NCBI RefSeq assembly: GCF_963678635.1
Contig: NC_087064.1
Coordinates: forward strand, 83,881,847-83,945,846
Source of the DNA: Symsagittifera roscoffensis
Lineage: Eukaryota; Xenacoelomorpha; Acoela; Convolutidae
Direction: 5' to 3'
Length of the DNA: 64,000 nucleotides
The translations under genes were made by a program, and so were the position numbers. Positions 41,700-54,249 of the stretch are shown here, piece after piece (the stretch's first letter is position 1; each line of letters starts with the position of its first letter). The notes under the pieces are model-generated. The model had not been told where the DNA came from. It did not search any database and saw only the letters and a list, made by a program, of their open reading frames with translations.

Positions 41700-42960
41700 T
41701 TTGCTTGTTGCAGAATCCGCAACAAAACAAATGTGCCGACAAAATTTACGTTACAGGTATATGTATGCGGAATCCACTGAAGTTATGTATTTGGAAACCA
41801 CTTACATTTTGGAACACATTTGGAGACTTGTCTCTGGAATCCAAGAACATACAGACACAAAATTGCGCGCCTATCCAGTGCAAATTTTGGCCTCGTATTG
41901 GTAACAAAGTTTTATTTAGCAAAAAAAATTTCAAACCTACATACCTGATCACTGTTCATTCTCCCTCTCTGAAATTTCGAATTTGCCCCATTAATTGAGC
42001 AAGCAATTTACAACTTTAAAAAATTAGTAATTATCGATGAAAATACTGAATTTAAAAAAAAGACTTAGATTGTTTAGAAAACTCTAGAACAACATAAATA
42101 GAAACATTTAGCTATACGAATTTTTTTCAAGTCAGTTTTCAATTTTGAGAACAAATATCAATTCACGATTAAATTTTGATCATTCAAACAAGTTTTCAAG
42201 ATTTTAGGTCTGGTGAAGTTTAAAAAACTGTCCAACAGTTTTTGTCATGGCAAACTCAAAGAAAATAATAAAAAAGGAGTTTTGGGAAACTCTTACATTT
42301 ACCCAAGCTGTTGTATTTGGGAATATAAACAGTAATGAGAAGTTTTTCTCCTTACTGTTGTACTCAGTTCAAACAAATGTTGCCTCACTACTCAGTTCAA
42401 ATAAATTCCCAAAAAAATTTTTAAATCAAAACATAACTGGAGTAAGTAAGATCTGGCTATTCCAATGAAGTGATTTCACTAATTGTGATTCAAAAAGCTC
42501 ATTTGAAAAATCTAACTAAGCAAATGAGACATGTGAAAAAGGAGAAACAACTGAAAACTATTTCACGTCGCGAGACTGACAGTTGAATACTTATCAAACA
42601 ATGTACTCAGAAATAATCGAAATTTTGGAAATGTTCGTGGCGTTCAAAAAGTATTTTAAAATTTGACTAAATCATACGTAAAATATACAAAATCAGACCT
42701 CAAAAATAAATATAACAGCATTTTTTCTGGGAAATTAATTATTTGCACTAGAAACCTAATAGCTTAAAAAAGTTTTTAGTGATAATGAAAAAAGCAACTA
42801 AGCCGACAAAAAAGAAGCAGAGATCAATCGTCAGAAAAAAACTTGGGATATATTATGCTATGTTTGCTTCATGATTATGTTATATATGATATATCATATA
42901 TACAGCAAAAAGCTATAGTGTTTCATGATTATGTTTGTTTACTTAAGCTATGTTTGTAGA
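41700..42960. other. AT-rich non-coding stretch
   Basis: A few more GCGGAATCC words up to about 41,780, then AT-rich sequence without coding signals. A TATATGATATATCATATATA palindrome lies at about 42,883-42,903. Confidence 0.35.
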
Positions 42961-45900
42961 ATTTAAGTTGGGGAGGTTAGCCTCTGAGCAAATTTTCTTG
43001 ACAGTGAGACTTTTTTGAAAATATTACGACCAAAAGGGTTTTAAAAAATCCCATTTTGACTCCCTTAGAGATTTATTTCGAAAGTCAAAATTAGCTGGAA
43101 AATAAAAATGGACACTAAAGTATAGTTACTTTCCCCCTTCGATAGTGGTCGGAACACAAAAAATTTATACAAAATTGACAATTTCAGCAATTATTTTTAA
43201 TTTGCGAAAAAAATGTGAAGATCCGAAATTCTTAAGAGGTGTGCATTTTTATTTGAAAATCGATAAAAATCAAAAAACCAAACGAGTCAAATATTGAAAA
43301 AACTGCCTTAAATAAACCATGCAATCATCTTAAGTGAAAAAGATATCGTTTATTAACAACCATGAAAAAAAAGTTGACTAAATTTGTCATTTTGTTCGGG
43401 ATTTTTATAAAATTGAAAGAAATTGTAGCCAACAGTTATTTTAAAAAAATATTTGAGTAAGAAGACTGAAGAAAACTCACTGTTTTTGAAAACCAAATTG
43501 AAATTTCAAAAGTAAGAGAAAACAAATAGATCCCCTTAAAGCTCTTTTCGTTTCTATTCCAAAGTATGGTTGACATTTTTCATTGAAGTTATTCCAGTTT
43601 GAAAAAACTGGATCAAAAGCTAATTTTTTTTCCGCTGTGAATCCTGCAAAAAAATTCAGTTTCAAAAAAAGAAGTTGATCACGATTTTTTTTGTAATGTT
43701 TACCCATTTTCCGTTCGGTAGTAAAATTTTCTTTCCTTTTAACAGAGGTAATGAACAGAACTTACAAAATCCAAAATCAAACCGCGAAAAAAATTGAATT
43801 TGAGCGTGACTAAATTTTAGGACTTCCTGAAAAAACACAAAAGTCACCAACATCTATACATTAAAGTACTCACGACGTTATTACTCTTAATAAATAGTTT
43901 CCGCAAACCACCCAACTGCATCGAAATTCAACATCATAAAATCCGTCGTTTAACGGCATGATTGTATAGCTGAAAGTCATATAAATTCTAGCTGATTAGA
44001 ATAATTCGTTTTGCGGCATGATGATACTCTCGAGTAAACGACAATGATCAAGTCTGAGCATCAGCACCTTCCACGCGCCAGTAAGAAGTTATTTTCAAAA
44101 AGCCAAAACGTGAAAAGCCCTGTATGCCGGGAGGATTACTTATTTTTTACTACCATTTGGCTTGTCTTCTTTTAGCTAACGGAACAAACTGAACTGAAAA
44201 AAAAATCAAACCGCTAAAAGTCAAAATTAAGCATAAAAAAACTTTATGACTTTTTCTTGAAAAAAGTTTAGAATTTGGCGTCAATTTTTTGCAGAATTAA
44301 AGTTGGGAGGTTAACCTCTGAACAATTCATCTTGACAGTGAGACAATTTTAAAAAATTACGAACAAAAACTGTGTAAAAATATTACCATTTTGACTCCTT
44401 TAGAGATGACAAATTCAGAGATTGATTTTTCGTTTGTGGAACAAAATGTAAAGATCCAAAAAATTCTTAAGAGGTGTGCTTTTTTATTTGAAATTAAACA
44501 GAAATCAAAACACCAAACGAGTCAAACTTTGCCAGATTTCCCTTAAAAACTGCCTTAAATAAAACACGCAATCATCTTAAGTGAGATTTATATCGTTTAT
44601 TAACAACCATGAAACAAAATTTGAATGCATAAGTCATTTTATTAGGGATTCTTATCAAATTGAACAGAAGTCATAGCCAACAGTCGTTTGAAAAAAAATC
44701 ATTAACGCAAGAAGACTGAAAAAAAATCGACTGTTTTAAAAAACAACTTGAATTTTCAAAAGTAAAAGATAACAAATAGATCCCCTTAAGGCTCTTTTGG
44801 TTTCTAGACCAAATTATCATTGACCTTTTTCAATAAAATTAGTCAAATTTGAGAACACTGGATCAATAGCTAATTTTTTGTTCCGCTGTGAACCATGCAA
44901 AAAAAAAGATGTGAACGCTGTGAACCATGTGAACCGGTTTCGAAAATAGAAGTCGATCACGTTTTTTGTAATATTTTTTCAGTAGTACAATTTGACTTCC
45001 TTTTAACAGGGTAAATGTACAAAACTTACAAAATCAAAACTCGAACCACGTAAAAATAAATTTGAGTGTGACAAAATTTAAGAATTCCTGACGAAAAGTC
45101 AACAAGATCAAGATATTTGATTACTCACTACACTCATTACTCTTAATAAACAGTTTCCACATTCGATCTAACTGCATCGATTTTCAACATAATAGAATCC
45201 GTCGTTTCACGGCATGATTGTATACTTGAAAGTCATATCGACTTCTGGCCTATTAGAACATCTCTTTTGCGGCATGAATATACTCTCGAGTAAAGGACTA
45301 TGAACAAGTCTGAAATGAACAACTTCCACGCGCCAGGAAGAAGACTTTTTTTTCAAAATGTCAAAATGCGGGAAGGCGTACATGCTAGGTTGATTACTTA
45401 TTTAACTACTTTTACCCCATCGATAGTGGTCGGCATACAAAAGAAAATATTCGAAGATGACAACTTCACAGAATAATTTTACTTTTGCGTTAAACATGTG
45501 AATATCGGAACAAAAATTTTAAGAAGTGTTTATTTTTATTTGAAAAAAAAACTAAAAGTCAAAAAAGCAAACGAATCAAATGTTGGTAGATTTCTAGTAA
45601 GAAAAAACTTCAAATAAAACACGCAATCATTTTAAGTGAAAATTCTTATCGTTTAATAACAACTATGAAATAAAATTTGACTACACTTTTCATTTCGTTC
45701 GGGTTTCTTATAAGATTGAACACAAATCATAGCCAAGAGTCATTGGGAAAAAAATTCGACGCAAGGATTGACTGTTTTTGAAAAAAAATTTGAGATTTCT
45801 CTTGGTTTCTAGACCAACGTATGACTGACATTTTTCAAAAAAAAACAACCCAATTTGAGAAAAGTGTATCAATAGCTAATTTTTTTGATCCGCTGTGAGT

Positions 45901-47480
45901 CCTCCAACAGTCATTTGGAAAAAAAATCATTAACGCAAGAAAACTGAAACAAGTGACTGCTTTTGAAAAAAAAAATTAAATTTTAAAAGTAAAAGATTTA
46001 ACTTTGTAAAAGTAAAAGTAAAAGTTCAAAAATATCTGGATTCGAAAAAAAAAGTTGATCACATTTTTGTAATATTTACCCATTTTCTATTCGGTAGTAG
46101 AATTTGGCTTACATTTAACAAAGGAAAGACAGAACTTTAAAAAATCAAAAGTCAAAGCGCGAAAAATTATATTCGAGCGTGGCCAAGTTTCAAGACTTCC
46201 TTAAAAATTACAGAAGTCACCAAGATCTATATATTTGATCATTACTCCGAATAAATAGTTTTCACATTCGATCTAACTACATCAGATTTCAACCTATTAG
46301 AATCCGTCGTTTCGTCGCGGCATTATTGTATACCTGAAATCAGATCGAATTTTAGCCGATTAGAATATCTCTGCGGCATGAATGTACTCTCGAGTAAACG
46401 ACTGTGATCAAGTCTGAATATGAGCACCTTTCAAAATTTCAAAATGGGGGAAGGCCTTTATGCCGGGATGATTATTTATTTAACTACTTTAACCCTATCA
46501 CTAGTGGTCGGTCGAAACACAAAAGAAATTATTCGAAGTGAACAAACTCACAGAATGATTTTCGTTTTGCGTTACATTCCTTTTGCGAAACATGTGACTT
46601 TCGAAAAAAAAATTTAAGTGTTTTATTTTTAGTTAAAATTAATTAGAAGTCAAAAAAGCGAATGAGTCACATATTGGTAGATTTATATTAAGAAATTGCT
46701 TTAAATAAACCACGCAAACATTTTAAGTGAAAAAACATATCCTTTAATAACAATCATGAAATGAAAATTGACTATACTTTTCATTTCGTTCTGGTTTCGT
46801 ATAAAACTGAATTCAAATTATAGCCAACAGTCAGTCTTTGGAAAAGAGTCATTAACGCAAGGATTTTTCAAAAACTGACTGTTTTTCAAAAAAACTTGAA
46901 CTTTCAGTTGTAAAAGAAAAAATAGATGCCCTTAAAGCTCTTTTGGCTTCTAGACTAACGTATGACTGACACTTTAAAAAAAACGTAACCCAATTTGAGA
47001 ACACTGTATCAATAGCTACTTTTTTGATCCGCTGTGAATCTTGCAAGGAATCCGGTCTCGAAGATAGAAGTCGATCACGTTCTTTGTAATCCTTACCCAT
47101 TTTGTAATCGGTAGTAGAATTTGCCTTACTTTTAACAGAGGAAATGAACAGAACTTTAAAAAATCAAAGTCAAACCGCGAAAAATTGTATTCGAGCATGA
47201 CCGAGTTTTAAGACTTCCTGAAAAACACAGAACTCACCATGATCGATATATTTGAGTACTCACTACGTTCATTAATCTTAATAAATAGTTTCCACATTCG
47301 ATCTAACTGCATCAAATTTTAACCTATTAGAATCCGTGATTGTATACCTGAAAGTCGGAGTGAATTTTAGCCTATTAGAATACTCGTTTTGCGGCATGAA
47401 TATACTCTCGAGTAAACGACTATGATCAAGTCTGAGCATGAGCACCTTTCCGCGCACCAGGATGAATATTTTTTCAAAAA
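42961..47480. repeat. R1: four head-to-tail diverged copies of a 1.0-1.35 kb repeat
   Basis: The landmark TACTCTCGAGTAAACGAC with a preceding GCGGCATGA recurs at about 44,013, 45,261, 46,374 and 47,391. Other landmarks recur in the same order: GATAGTGGTCGG, TATCGTTTATTAACAACCATGA, ATAGATCCCCTTAA, GATCAATAGCTAATTTTTT, TCCGCTGTGAA, CAAACCGCGAAAAA, TTACTCTTAATAAATAGTTTCC. No coding potential. The copies get shorter from left to right (about 1,250, 1,110 and 1,020 bp between landmarks). Dispersed copies at 53,870 and 62,090 show that it is mobile or mobilised. Confidence 0.8.
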
Positions 47481-47760
47481 ATCAAAATGCGGTGAGGGAA
47501 CCTAAAAATTTTCTAAAGGCTCCAATATATACCATTTTTGAAGGGGTATCCCGCGCCAAAAAAGCGCGATTTTTTGGTCAAAATTGTGCAAAAAGTGCCT
47601 AAAAATGCTCTTTTGCCCTGTTTTGTTTTCAGGCCAAAACAGGGTCATTTTAAAGCTTTGGGAGAGCTGAGAAAATCAATTTGGTCTATCTAAAAAAAGG
47701 TCGACAAAACGTTCGAAATTTTTTTGAAAATACTCACCCCCCCCCCCCCCGCCCTCTCGA
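47481..47760. other. Spacer with small hairpin and C14 run
   Basis: CCCTGTTTTG...CAAAACAGGG forms a hairpin at about 47,617-47,645. A run of 14 C lies at 47,737-47,750. Nothing else recognised. Confidence 0.5.
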
Positions 47761-49560
47761 GAAAATCTTAAATCCGCCCTGCGACTAGAACTTGTGGGGT
47801 CCAGTCGACAAAGATCCGAGTCTCCTCAATGATATAAGCATCTGATCATTGGAAACAACCTCCTGAGGTGTTCTCTTCCGGTCAGAGTGGCAGAGTCAAT
47901 TACTACACAGGAGCAAGACCCACGATGCCACAGCTGTTGACGTGCTGCTGATGACGCAGTCCGGGGAAGTATAAAATGTGACGCTACCCATTAGCATAAG
48001 ATGAGCATACCCGCCGATGTCTGTTACGAGAAGAAGAAGACGCTTGAATGGTATGCTGAGGGGACTCCAGGCGATGTTTGACTATCTGGTGCCAACACTG
48101 TGCAAGTTTTCTTTTTGACGAATGAAAAAGAAGACAGCCTCAGTATGAAACAGGAGGTGGAAGAGTACCTTGTGATGGTGATATTCATGAGGGATAAATG
48201 GAAGAGCCGTTGAATTTTTTGGACTTGGAGCAGATGTTCCGAGAACGACCCCATTTGAAGCTTCGAGAGATGGCAAATACTTGGACACCCCGACTGGTAG
48301 AGCTATGTTTGAAGCTATTTTCCAGCAGAATATTATTGGGGACTGTCTAATAGCCTCCACGATGCAGTTCCGATCTCGCTGAACCACGATACAAAATACC
48401 AGAATGTCTGTACGCTCACGCTTAGGGTTTTCAGAGAAACATTTAGTCACAGCTCATGAAGTCAGCTGGTGACGCCCAGCTCCAATAATACGACCAGATT
48501 GGCTACGCGGAGACCGAGTGGGATTTGGAAGCAGTCGAGAGACTTGCATTCTACCGACACCTGTAGCCAGGATGAAAGAAGTGTGAGGGAATGGATCTCC
48601 AGCGATATCTTTCTACGAGTGGGTTCCAGTAGTTGCTGAGAATGGAAATATCGGCAGTGGTTCCATGAAGCAGGAGATCCATCCATGAGCTAGCGGGAAC
48701 TCACAAAAAGAAGGTTGCCACCTTGAGACTCACAACTAGTTCTGCTTGCGGAACTGAATTACCAGCTGCATAAAAGCGAGCTGCAAACTCAACTGTTGCT
48801 GGACGCATCTTTTCATTAGGAGATTTTTCATGCGATCAAGATGCTGATGGCAGAAAGAGAAAAGGCATGTTGAGTGAAAAGATGTTGAGAGATGACGCAC
48901 AGCCAATTTGTATCACGTCTCTGGGTTACAGGAATTGGCGGGAGGTATTGCAATTTGTCGTGACCACAATGCGCAGGCACAGAATAAAAAAAACGAGGCG
49001 CTGATCGTAGAAGCAAATCGAGAGCTAAAGCCGCAAAGTAGCAAACCTCTGAAGGCAGAATTGTGGGCCTACTGTTTGTAAACATCTCATGCAGTGCGGG
49101 GATTAAGTTCAGGAGGAGTTTCGGATCGAGTTAAGAGGCTGGCAATAAGCAACCTGGCTAGGACTTTAATAGAGTGTAAAGGTAGAAGGAGAGGAGATGG
49201 TGACCCTGTCGAACGAGCTGTGGATACGACTGAGTGGATCAAAAAAGATGGTTATAAGGTAGTCAGCGAGTTGTCCTGCGGAGGAACACTAATTAACAGA
49301 GGCCTTCGTAGAATACCGCTCTCATATATCGAGCGAAGTTGGGCAAGTGCTACTGGCATCATTTGAGCAGACTGGTCAAATTGTTCCGGAAGATGAACAT
49401 ATCGAGCGCCCACTGGTCAGCAGAAAAAGAGAGCTGTACTTTTGTGGACAAATGAAGGAAGCTACAAAGGTTTCAATTACAGTGAAATGTTTTGTCAGCT
49501 CCGTGTATTGGGTGAAACTGACGAAACTCATCGAGAGGACTTGTCGATAGTGCGGGGCAC
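47761..49560 (+). pseudogene. Decayed GC-richer coding tract, possible distant relative of the giant element's second block
   Basis: Base composition changes sharply to that of the giant element. Short open stretches on the plus strand shift frame often: e.g. about 48,205-48,330 reads G-L-G-A-D-V-P-R-T...D-G-K-Y-L-D-T-P, which may match the R-K-G-K-F-L-A-E-N region near 12,070 in the second block; 49,094-49,366 is a 90-codon open frame (R-G-L-S-S-G-G-V-S-D-R-V-K-R). No catalytic motif seen. It may be another member of the family or an unrelated pseudogene. Confidence 0.35.
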
Positions 49561-49629
49561 GGATAATATGGAACAGAAACTGCACATAATAGGCCCCTGA
49601 TGGCACTAAGTTCTTTTGAAAGAGACTTG

Positions 49630-49861
49630 AAAAGTGCAAGTTAACTAGGACTCAGAAAATGAGGACTCCCATCAGAAAATGAATGATCGCATGGTCTCAA
49701 AAAACATCAAAGAAACCGCGAAGTTTTTCAGTAGTGCAAATTCAAACAGTTTTTGCACCATGCGATCAATCATTTTCTGATGGAAATCCTCATTTTCTGA
49801 GTCCTAGGTAACTTGCACTTTTCACTACTCAAAAACTTCGCGGTTTCTGTTGTTTTTTTGA
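49630..49861. repeat. Interlocked inverted repeat (A-B-A'-B')
   Basis: Segment A (49,630-49,694) is the reverse complement of 49,758-49,822, and segment B (49,696-49,737) is the reverse complement of 49,823-49,861. The order is A, B, A', B' instead of A, B, B', A', so the two stems cannot nest as one hairpin; in a single strand they would form a pseudoknot. A few mismatches in each pair. Confidence 0.8.
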
Positions 49862-50200
49862 GACGAGGAGTCAATAAAGTCCAACCAACCAACATTGCTG
49901 AAAGTTCATTATATTTGCAGTAACACCCTAAAAAATGAAAGTCTTCTTTTTCCACAGTGTGTTCCTGAGCACCAAAAGTATATCCTGACAAAGAAGACTT
50001 TCCACTTCCACTCAATAGTGAACAACTTTCCACTTTTAATGAAAATTTTAGTTGCGAGTTAGGTTAGGAAAAAAAAGAAGGTTCCGTACTATCACATCAG
50101 CTGCGTGCTGGAGTAAAGATAAGATCAAACGCAAACATTAAGCACAGAGGCAAGGCTTCGCAGAAACTAGCGAAAATACGACAAAAAGAAGCCCTATTAG
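49862..50200. other. Spacer before LINE E
   Basis: AT-rich; no gene seen. May contain endonuclease remains of LINE E, but none recognisable. Confidence 0.3.
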
Positions 50201-52300
50201 AACAGATGCCATGAAATTTCCAATGCTAGATAGTATTTATAGCAAAAGTTCCTCCAAACAAGTGAACTCTTTCCACATACAAATCTGTACAAATTGAAGA
50301 ATTGTTTGGATAAAACTGATTGGAAAATTAACGATATAGATTATCTAAATGATTCAACAACAAATGAATTGCAATCCATTTTAGACAGGTTTTTTCTTAT
50401 GAGAAAATATAATGCAGAGCCAAAATTTTTCCTAAGCCCCTGGTTTAGAGGCATGATAAAAACCTTGTTCGCAAAAGGCAAAAAATGCACACAATTTTCA
50501 TGCGTACTAAACATAGAGCTGACAAGGTACGCTACAAAAACGTTCGAAATCAGACAAACAAACTGATAGCGAATACTCAAAAAGCATATCAGCGTGTTAA
50601 AATTGATAGACTACTGAAAGAAAAAAACAAGAAGTTCTTCAAATCTGTTAAGAGACTGTGTAAACCTAACAGAAAAATTAATGACTGTCAGTTAGATGCA
50701 GAACAAAAAAACGATTATTTTGCAAGCATAGGAAAAGACATGAGCGAAAAATTAGAAAGTGTTTCGTTTTCAACCAATATGCCAGAATTAACAAATTCCA
50801 TGTTCGTTTTTCCCGAGTGAACTTCAGAATTTTTCGAAATAATCAAATCAGTAAATAACTCATCCGCTGAATCTGTGGACGGCATTAACAAATTTTTGAA
50901 ACTTTAACCTCCCGTTTTATTCGAATGTTTATCTGTTCTTTTCAATAAACGCTATAGTCAAGGTTGTTTCCCCGCTTCTTTCAAAAATGCAAAATTGTTC
51001 CAATTCATAAGTCTGGCGTCTAGTCAAAGACATCTAATTATTGTCCAATATCTCTTCTGACTGCCCTGAGAAAATTACTAGAGAAATCAACATGCCTCAG
51101 AATAACATCTTTCATTGACAAGAACAAAAGCTTATGCGAAACCCAGTTTGGGTTTAAACAAAACTATTCATCGATCCAAGCCGTTCTAAAATTGACAGAG
51201 TTCATCAAGAAGAAAGTCGACGAGGTTTACAAAATTTGAAGCATTTTGTTAGATTTAAGTGAAGCTTTCGATACAGTCAATCACAAAATACTGATATATA
51301 AGATTAACTGTTTGGGCATCAGAGGAAATGTTGACCTGATAAACTCTTTTCTCAGTAAACGTAAGTAATTCGTTGCTATTGGGAAGAAAACTTCTAAGAC
51401 TTCACATGTATCGATGGGGTTCCACAGGGTTCAATTTGGGGTCCTCAACTTTTCTTATGAAACATTAATGATATGGCGAGTTGTTTTTCGACACCAAATG
51501 CCTCTGTCGGTTTGTATGCAGATGATAGCTGTGTAACTGTTTGTTCCATTTACAAACAATGGGTGGGTTTTAGTGAAGGAAGTGCTTTCAAAAGTTTCCA
51601 CTTGGTTAAAATTCAATCGTCTGAGTCTAAATATTTCGATCTAATTTTGTAAAATTTAATGCAAAACGCTCAAAAAACAAAGTTGTAATTGATGGAAACA
51701 CAATAACAGAAAAGGATTGGGTCAAAAATTTAGGATTACATATAGATAATCGATTGAAATTCCAATACCACGTCTCAACTGTGTGCAACAGAATTTCGAA
51801 GTTGGTAGGATTTCTAAGATTTTCCAAACAATATCTAAATGAATCTCACAGTTTTAAGTACTATAATTGCTACGTTAAGCCAATTATAGAGTATGCTATA
51901 ATAGTCTATGATTGCGTTTCTAAAAATGCTTTAGAACTTATTTTTAACTCCAAAAAATGCGCGGTGCACATAAATTACAAAAAACCGTTTGGGTTTCTCA
52001 CTAATAGCTTGTTCCAGCAATCGAAAATATACATTATTTTTGAACTATATGCTCGTTAAATGTTACAATACACGGCAGAAACTATCCCACCTCGTAATTT
52101 TAACTCGGATTGTTTTTTTTACTCTCACATTTTAATTTTCGTATGCAACCTTCTTTATACTGTAGAACTGAAATAGGAAAAAAACGAAATGCATGCAGAA
52201 CTCTTAAAGTTTTCAACAGTTTGCACGGACTAGAAAATTTGCCGTTGGCTAGCTCATCCCAATATATCAAAAAACGGAAACCTTAAAATATTTCAGACAA
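50201..52300 (+). mobile_element. LINE E: 5'-truncated CR1/Jockey-group LINE
   Basis: EN-RT linker (50,294-50,820), RT (about 50,821-51,630) and thumb/C-terminal region (51,650-52,060, continuing decayed to about 52,300). No endonuclease or ORF1 is found, so the copy is 5' truncated, as LINEs often are. Confidence 0.8.
50294..52059 (+). pseudogene. LINE E linker and reverse transcriptase
   Basis: The linker has W-F-R-G-M-I-K-T-L and a K/R-rich helix with Y-K-N-V-R-N-Q (50,485-50,820). RT blocks, across frames: S-A-E-S-V-D-G-I-N-K (about 50,862), L-D-L-S-E-A-F-D-T-V-N-H-K-I-L (about 51,248-51,292) and Y-A-D-D-S (51,515-51,529). The frame 51,754-52,059 is the thumb with V-S-T-V-C-N-R-I-S-K-L and a Y-V-K-P-I-I-E-Y-A block. 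Multiple stops. Confidence 0.8.
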
Positions 52301-52420
52301 CTATACACAAAGATCAAATGACGTGTACGAAGTTTTCTTCTAAAAACTTCGTTATTTGACGATAGAGTCATTTTTTTAATACGCAACTCAGCTGATTATT
52401 TTTAGCAGTTTCGAGGGTAC

Positions 52421-52545
52421 CAATAATGTAACTTTTAACAATGGTTTTAATTTTAAATTTAATCTGTGCAAGTAGCAGAACAATGATGTAACTTTTCACA
52501 ATGGTCTTATTTTGAACTTTATTTTGTGCAAGTAGCATACCAGTA
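52421..52545. repeat. 59-bp direct duplication
   Basis: AATGTAACTTTTAACAATGG and its variant with CACAATGG start at about 52,426 and 52,485; both copies continue through GTGCAAGTAGCA. About 80-85 percent similar by eye. Confidence 0.65.
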
Positions 52546-52956
52546 AAAAGAGAACTTATTTGTAATGTCTAGCAATTATTTGCTGCCTGGTTATTTGATG
52601 TATTCAGTTAACGTTTTTTTTTTTACTTTCAATGAACACTTTTATTTGCGAGTCGGCTTGCAAAAAAGATTCGTACTAATACATTAGCTACTGGCTAGTG
52701 TAAACAAAGGAAATGTAGTTAACTTTTTGAAGTTATGTATCTTAACCACGACAAAAGTGATTTTACACTTGAACACGTTCGTTTACTATGTAAAAAAAAG
52801 ACATCAAAAACGATTTTTTGACACAGACGGAAACATCTCTTGCTACCTACAGGTTGAGAATTAACTAGCAAACACTTTTACAAGCGCTACTTTACAAATG
52901 AACTTTGTAATTACAAGCAGTAGTTGATCGAAGTAAGCAAAAAAAACAGATATTAC

Positions 52957-53106
52957 TAAAAGATGGTGGAACCCCTCATTTGCGAAACCCGAATGCGCGA
53001 AAATAAAAAAGATGGTGGAACCCCTCATTTGCGAAACCCGAATGCGCGAAAATAAAAAAGATGGTGGAACCCCTCATTTGCGAAACCCGAATGCGCGAAA
53101 ATAAAA
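52957..53106. repeat. 49-bp tandem repeat, three perfect copies
   Basis: AGATGGTGGAACCCCTCATT through GCGCGAAAATAAAAA repeats at 52,961, 53,010 and 53,059. The units are identical over their overlap, so the array is recent or still unstable. Confidence 0.9.
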
Positions 53107-53869
53107 AGGAAAACGTGAAAAAAAGTAAACATTTCCAGGGACTAAATATTGATATTGGCCGAATATCAAAACGGCAGAAATATGCTAATTTTTTAAATTG
53201 TCATTGACCGCCGCCGAATTGGAACAAATTTTAATTTTCGAAGGTTTCCGATATTAAAATATTGCTTCATTTAATTCATTTTAATTAAATGGCAATTGAT
53301 TCTTTTTAAAAACTCACTTTCAGCTAGTTTTGTTTTCGGACTTCCGCCCACGAGTTTTTCGCCCATTTGTTTCTTCGCGCATGAGAATAGCCCCCTAAAA
53401 GATTTCACCAACTGATTTGAGAGCGCAAAGCAATATTGCAAAAACAGCATAGAATTTTCAGTCTGAAAAAGGTACAGGCCCTGGCTGAGCGTCATGCCGA
53501 GACCTTTACCGTGCAAAACACGGACGCAACCAGAAGATAAGGAAAACACGCACACTCAGACTACACTTAAACCGGTCTAAAACATCTAAAAAATTTAAAT
53601 ATTTAATTTCATGAGCTTATTCTACAAACACAAAATGGAATTTTATATACAAAATTTAATGTTTTTTTCTATGAATATAAAATTTGAATTGGTAATTTGA
53701 AAACATTTTCTACAAAAGCCACAGCAAACTTCCGGCAACATTCATGCCAAATAGTGACGCCAGTAAACATCTAAAAGCATTAAACTATCTTTAGTTTCGA
53801 GAATAACAACTGCGACCACATTCAAAGCAGCTTCAAAGGGGCGTCGTTCTGTTAAGAAGCACATTAACA
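53107..53869. other. Intergenic, downstream of CAMSAP
   Basis: A 94-codon minus frame at 53,271-53,555 is GC-richer than the flanks but has no recognisable content. The remainder is AT-rich. Confidence 0.3.
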
Positions 53870-54190
53870 ATAGCCAACTGACAGTTGGAAAAATGTCCAT
53901 GAACTCCACAATCGAACAAAACGGCTGATTGTTTTGAAAGAAAATCTATGCTGTAACGAAGTTGAGAAAACTGGATCAATAGGTAGTTTTTTCATTCAGC
54001 TGGTAAATGTTGGAACTAAATCAACTTTCGAAAGTATAAGTCATTGAAACTTTTATTGTCACTTAAACTTTTGCTATCGGAGTGCTTATTTTGCGTTCCC
54101 TTTGGCAAATGATTTTTTCATTGAGCTTTGATTTTTTATTGAAATCAAAATTCAAACCGCAAAAAAATGAACATGGACAAACTATAAGAA
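53870..54190. repeat. Dispersed partial R1 copy
   Basis: Contains the R1 words AGCCAACTGACAGTT, GAAAACTGGATCAATAGGTAGTTTTTT and CAAACCGCAAAAAAATGAAC in R1 order. Much diverged from the 43-47 kb copies. Confidence 0.5.
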
Positions 54191-54243
54191 AAAAAGGAGC
54201 AAAAAAGTTTGTTCAATTCGTTCATTGACACTTAAGCAGGCAG

Positions 54244-54249
54244 TTTATT
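54244..54249 (-). terminator. Candidate polyadenylation signal of CAMSAP
   Basis: AATAAA on the minus strand, about 90 bases after the CAMSAP stop codon. Position fits a short 3' UTR, but other AATAAA words occur further down. Confidence 0.35.

Noticed and set aside
41465-41998. Overlapping long plus-strand ORFs with regular repeats in all three frames
   Set aside because: They follow from the 22-bp minisatellite, whose unit is not a multiple of three and contains no stop. Not genes.
47737-47750. C14 run (and G13 at 54,640) as functional G-quadruplex
   Set aside because: Single uninterrupted homopolymers, more likely slippage products or sequencing-sensitive sites.
53271-53555. 94-codon minus-strand ORF as another CAMSAP exon
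   Set aside because: It lies downstream of the stop codon of the last exon and has no similarity to CAMSAP or other families that I recognise.
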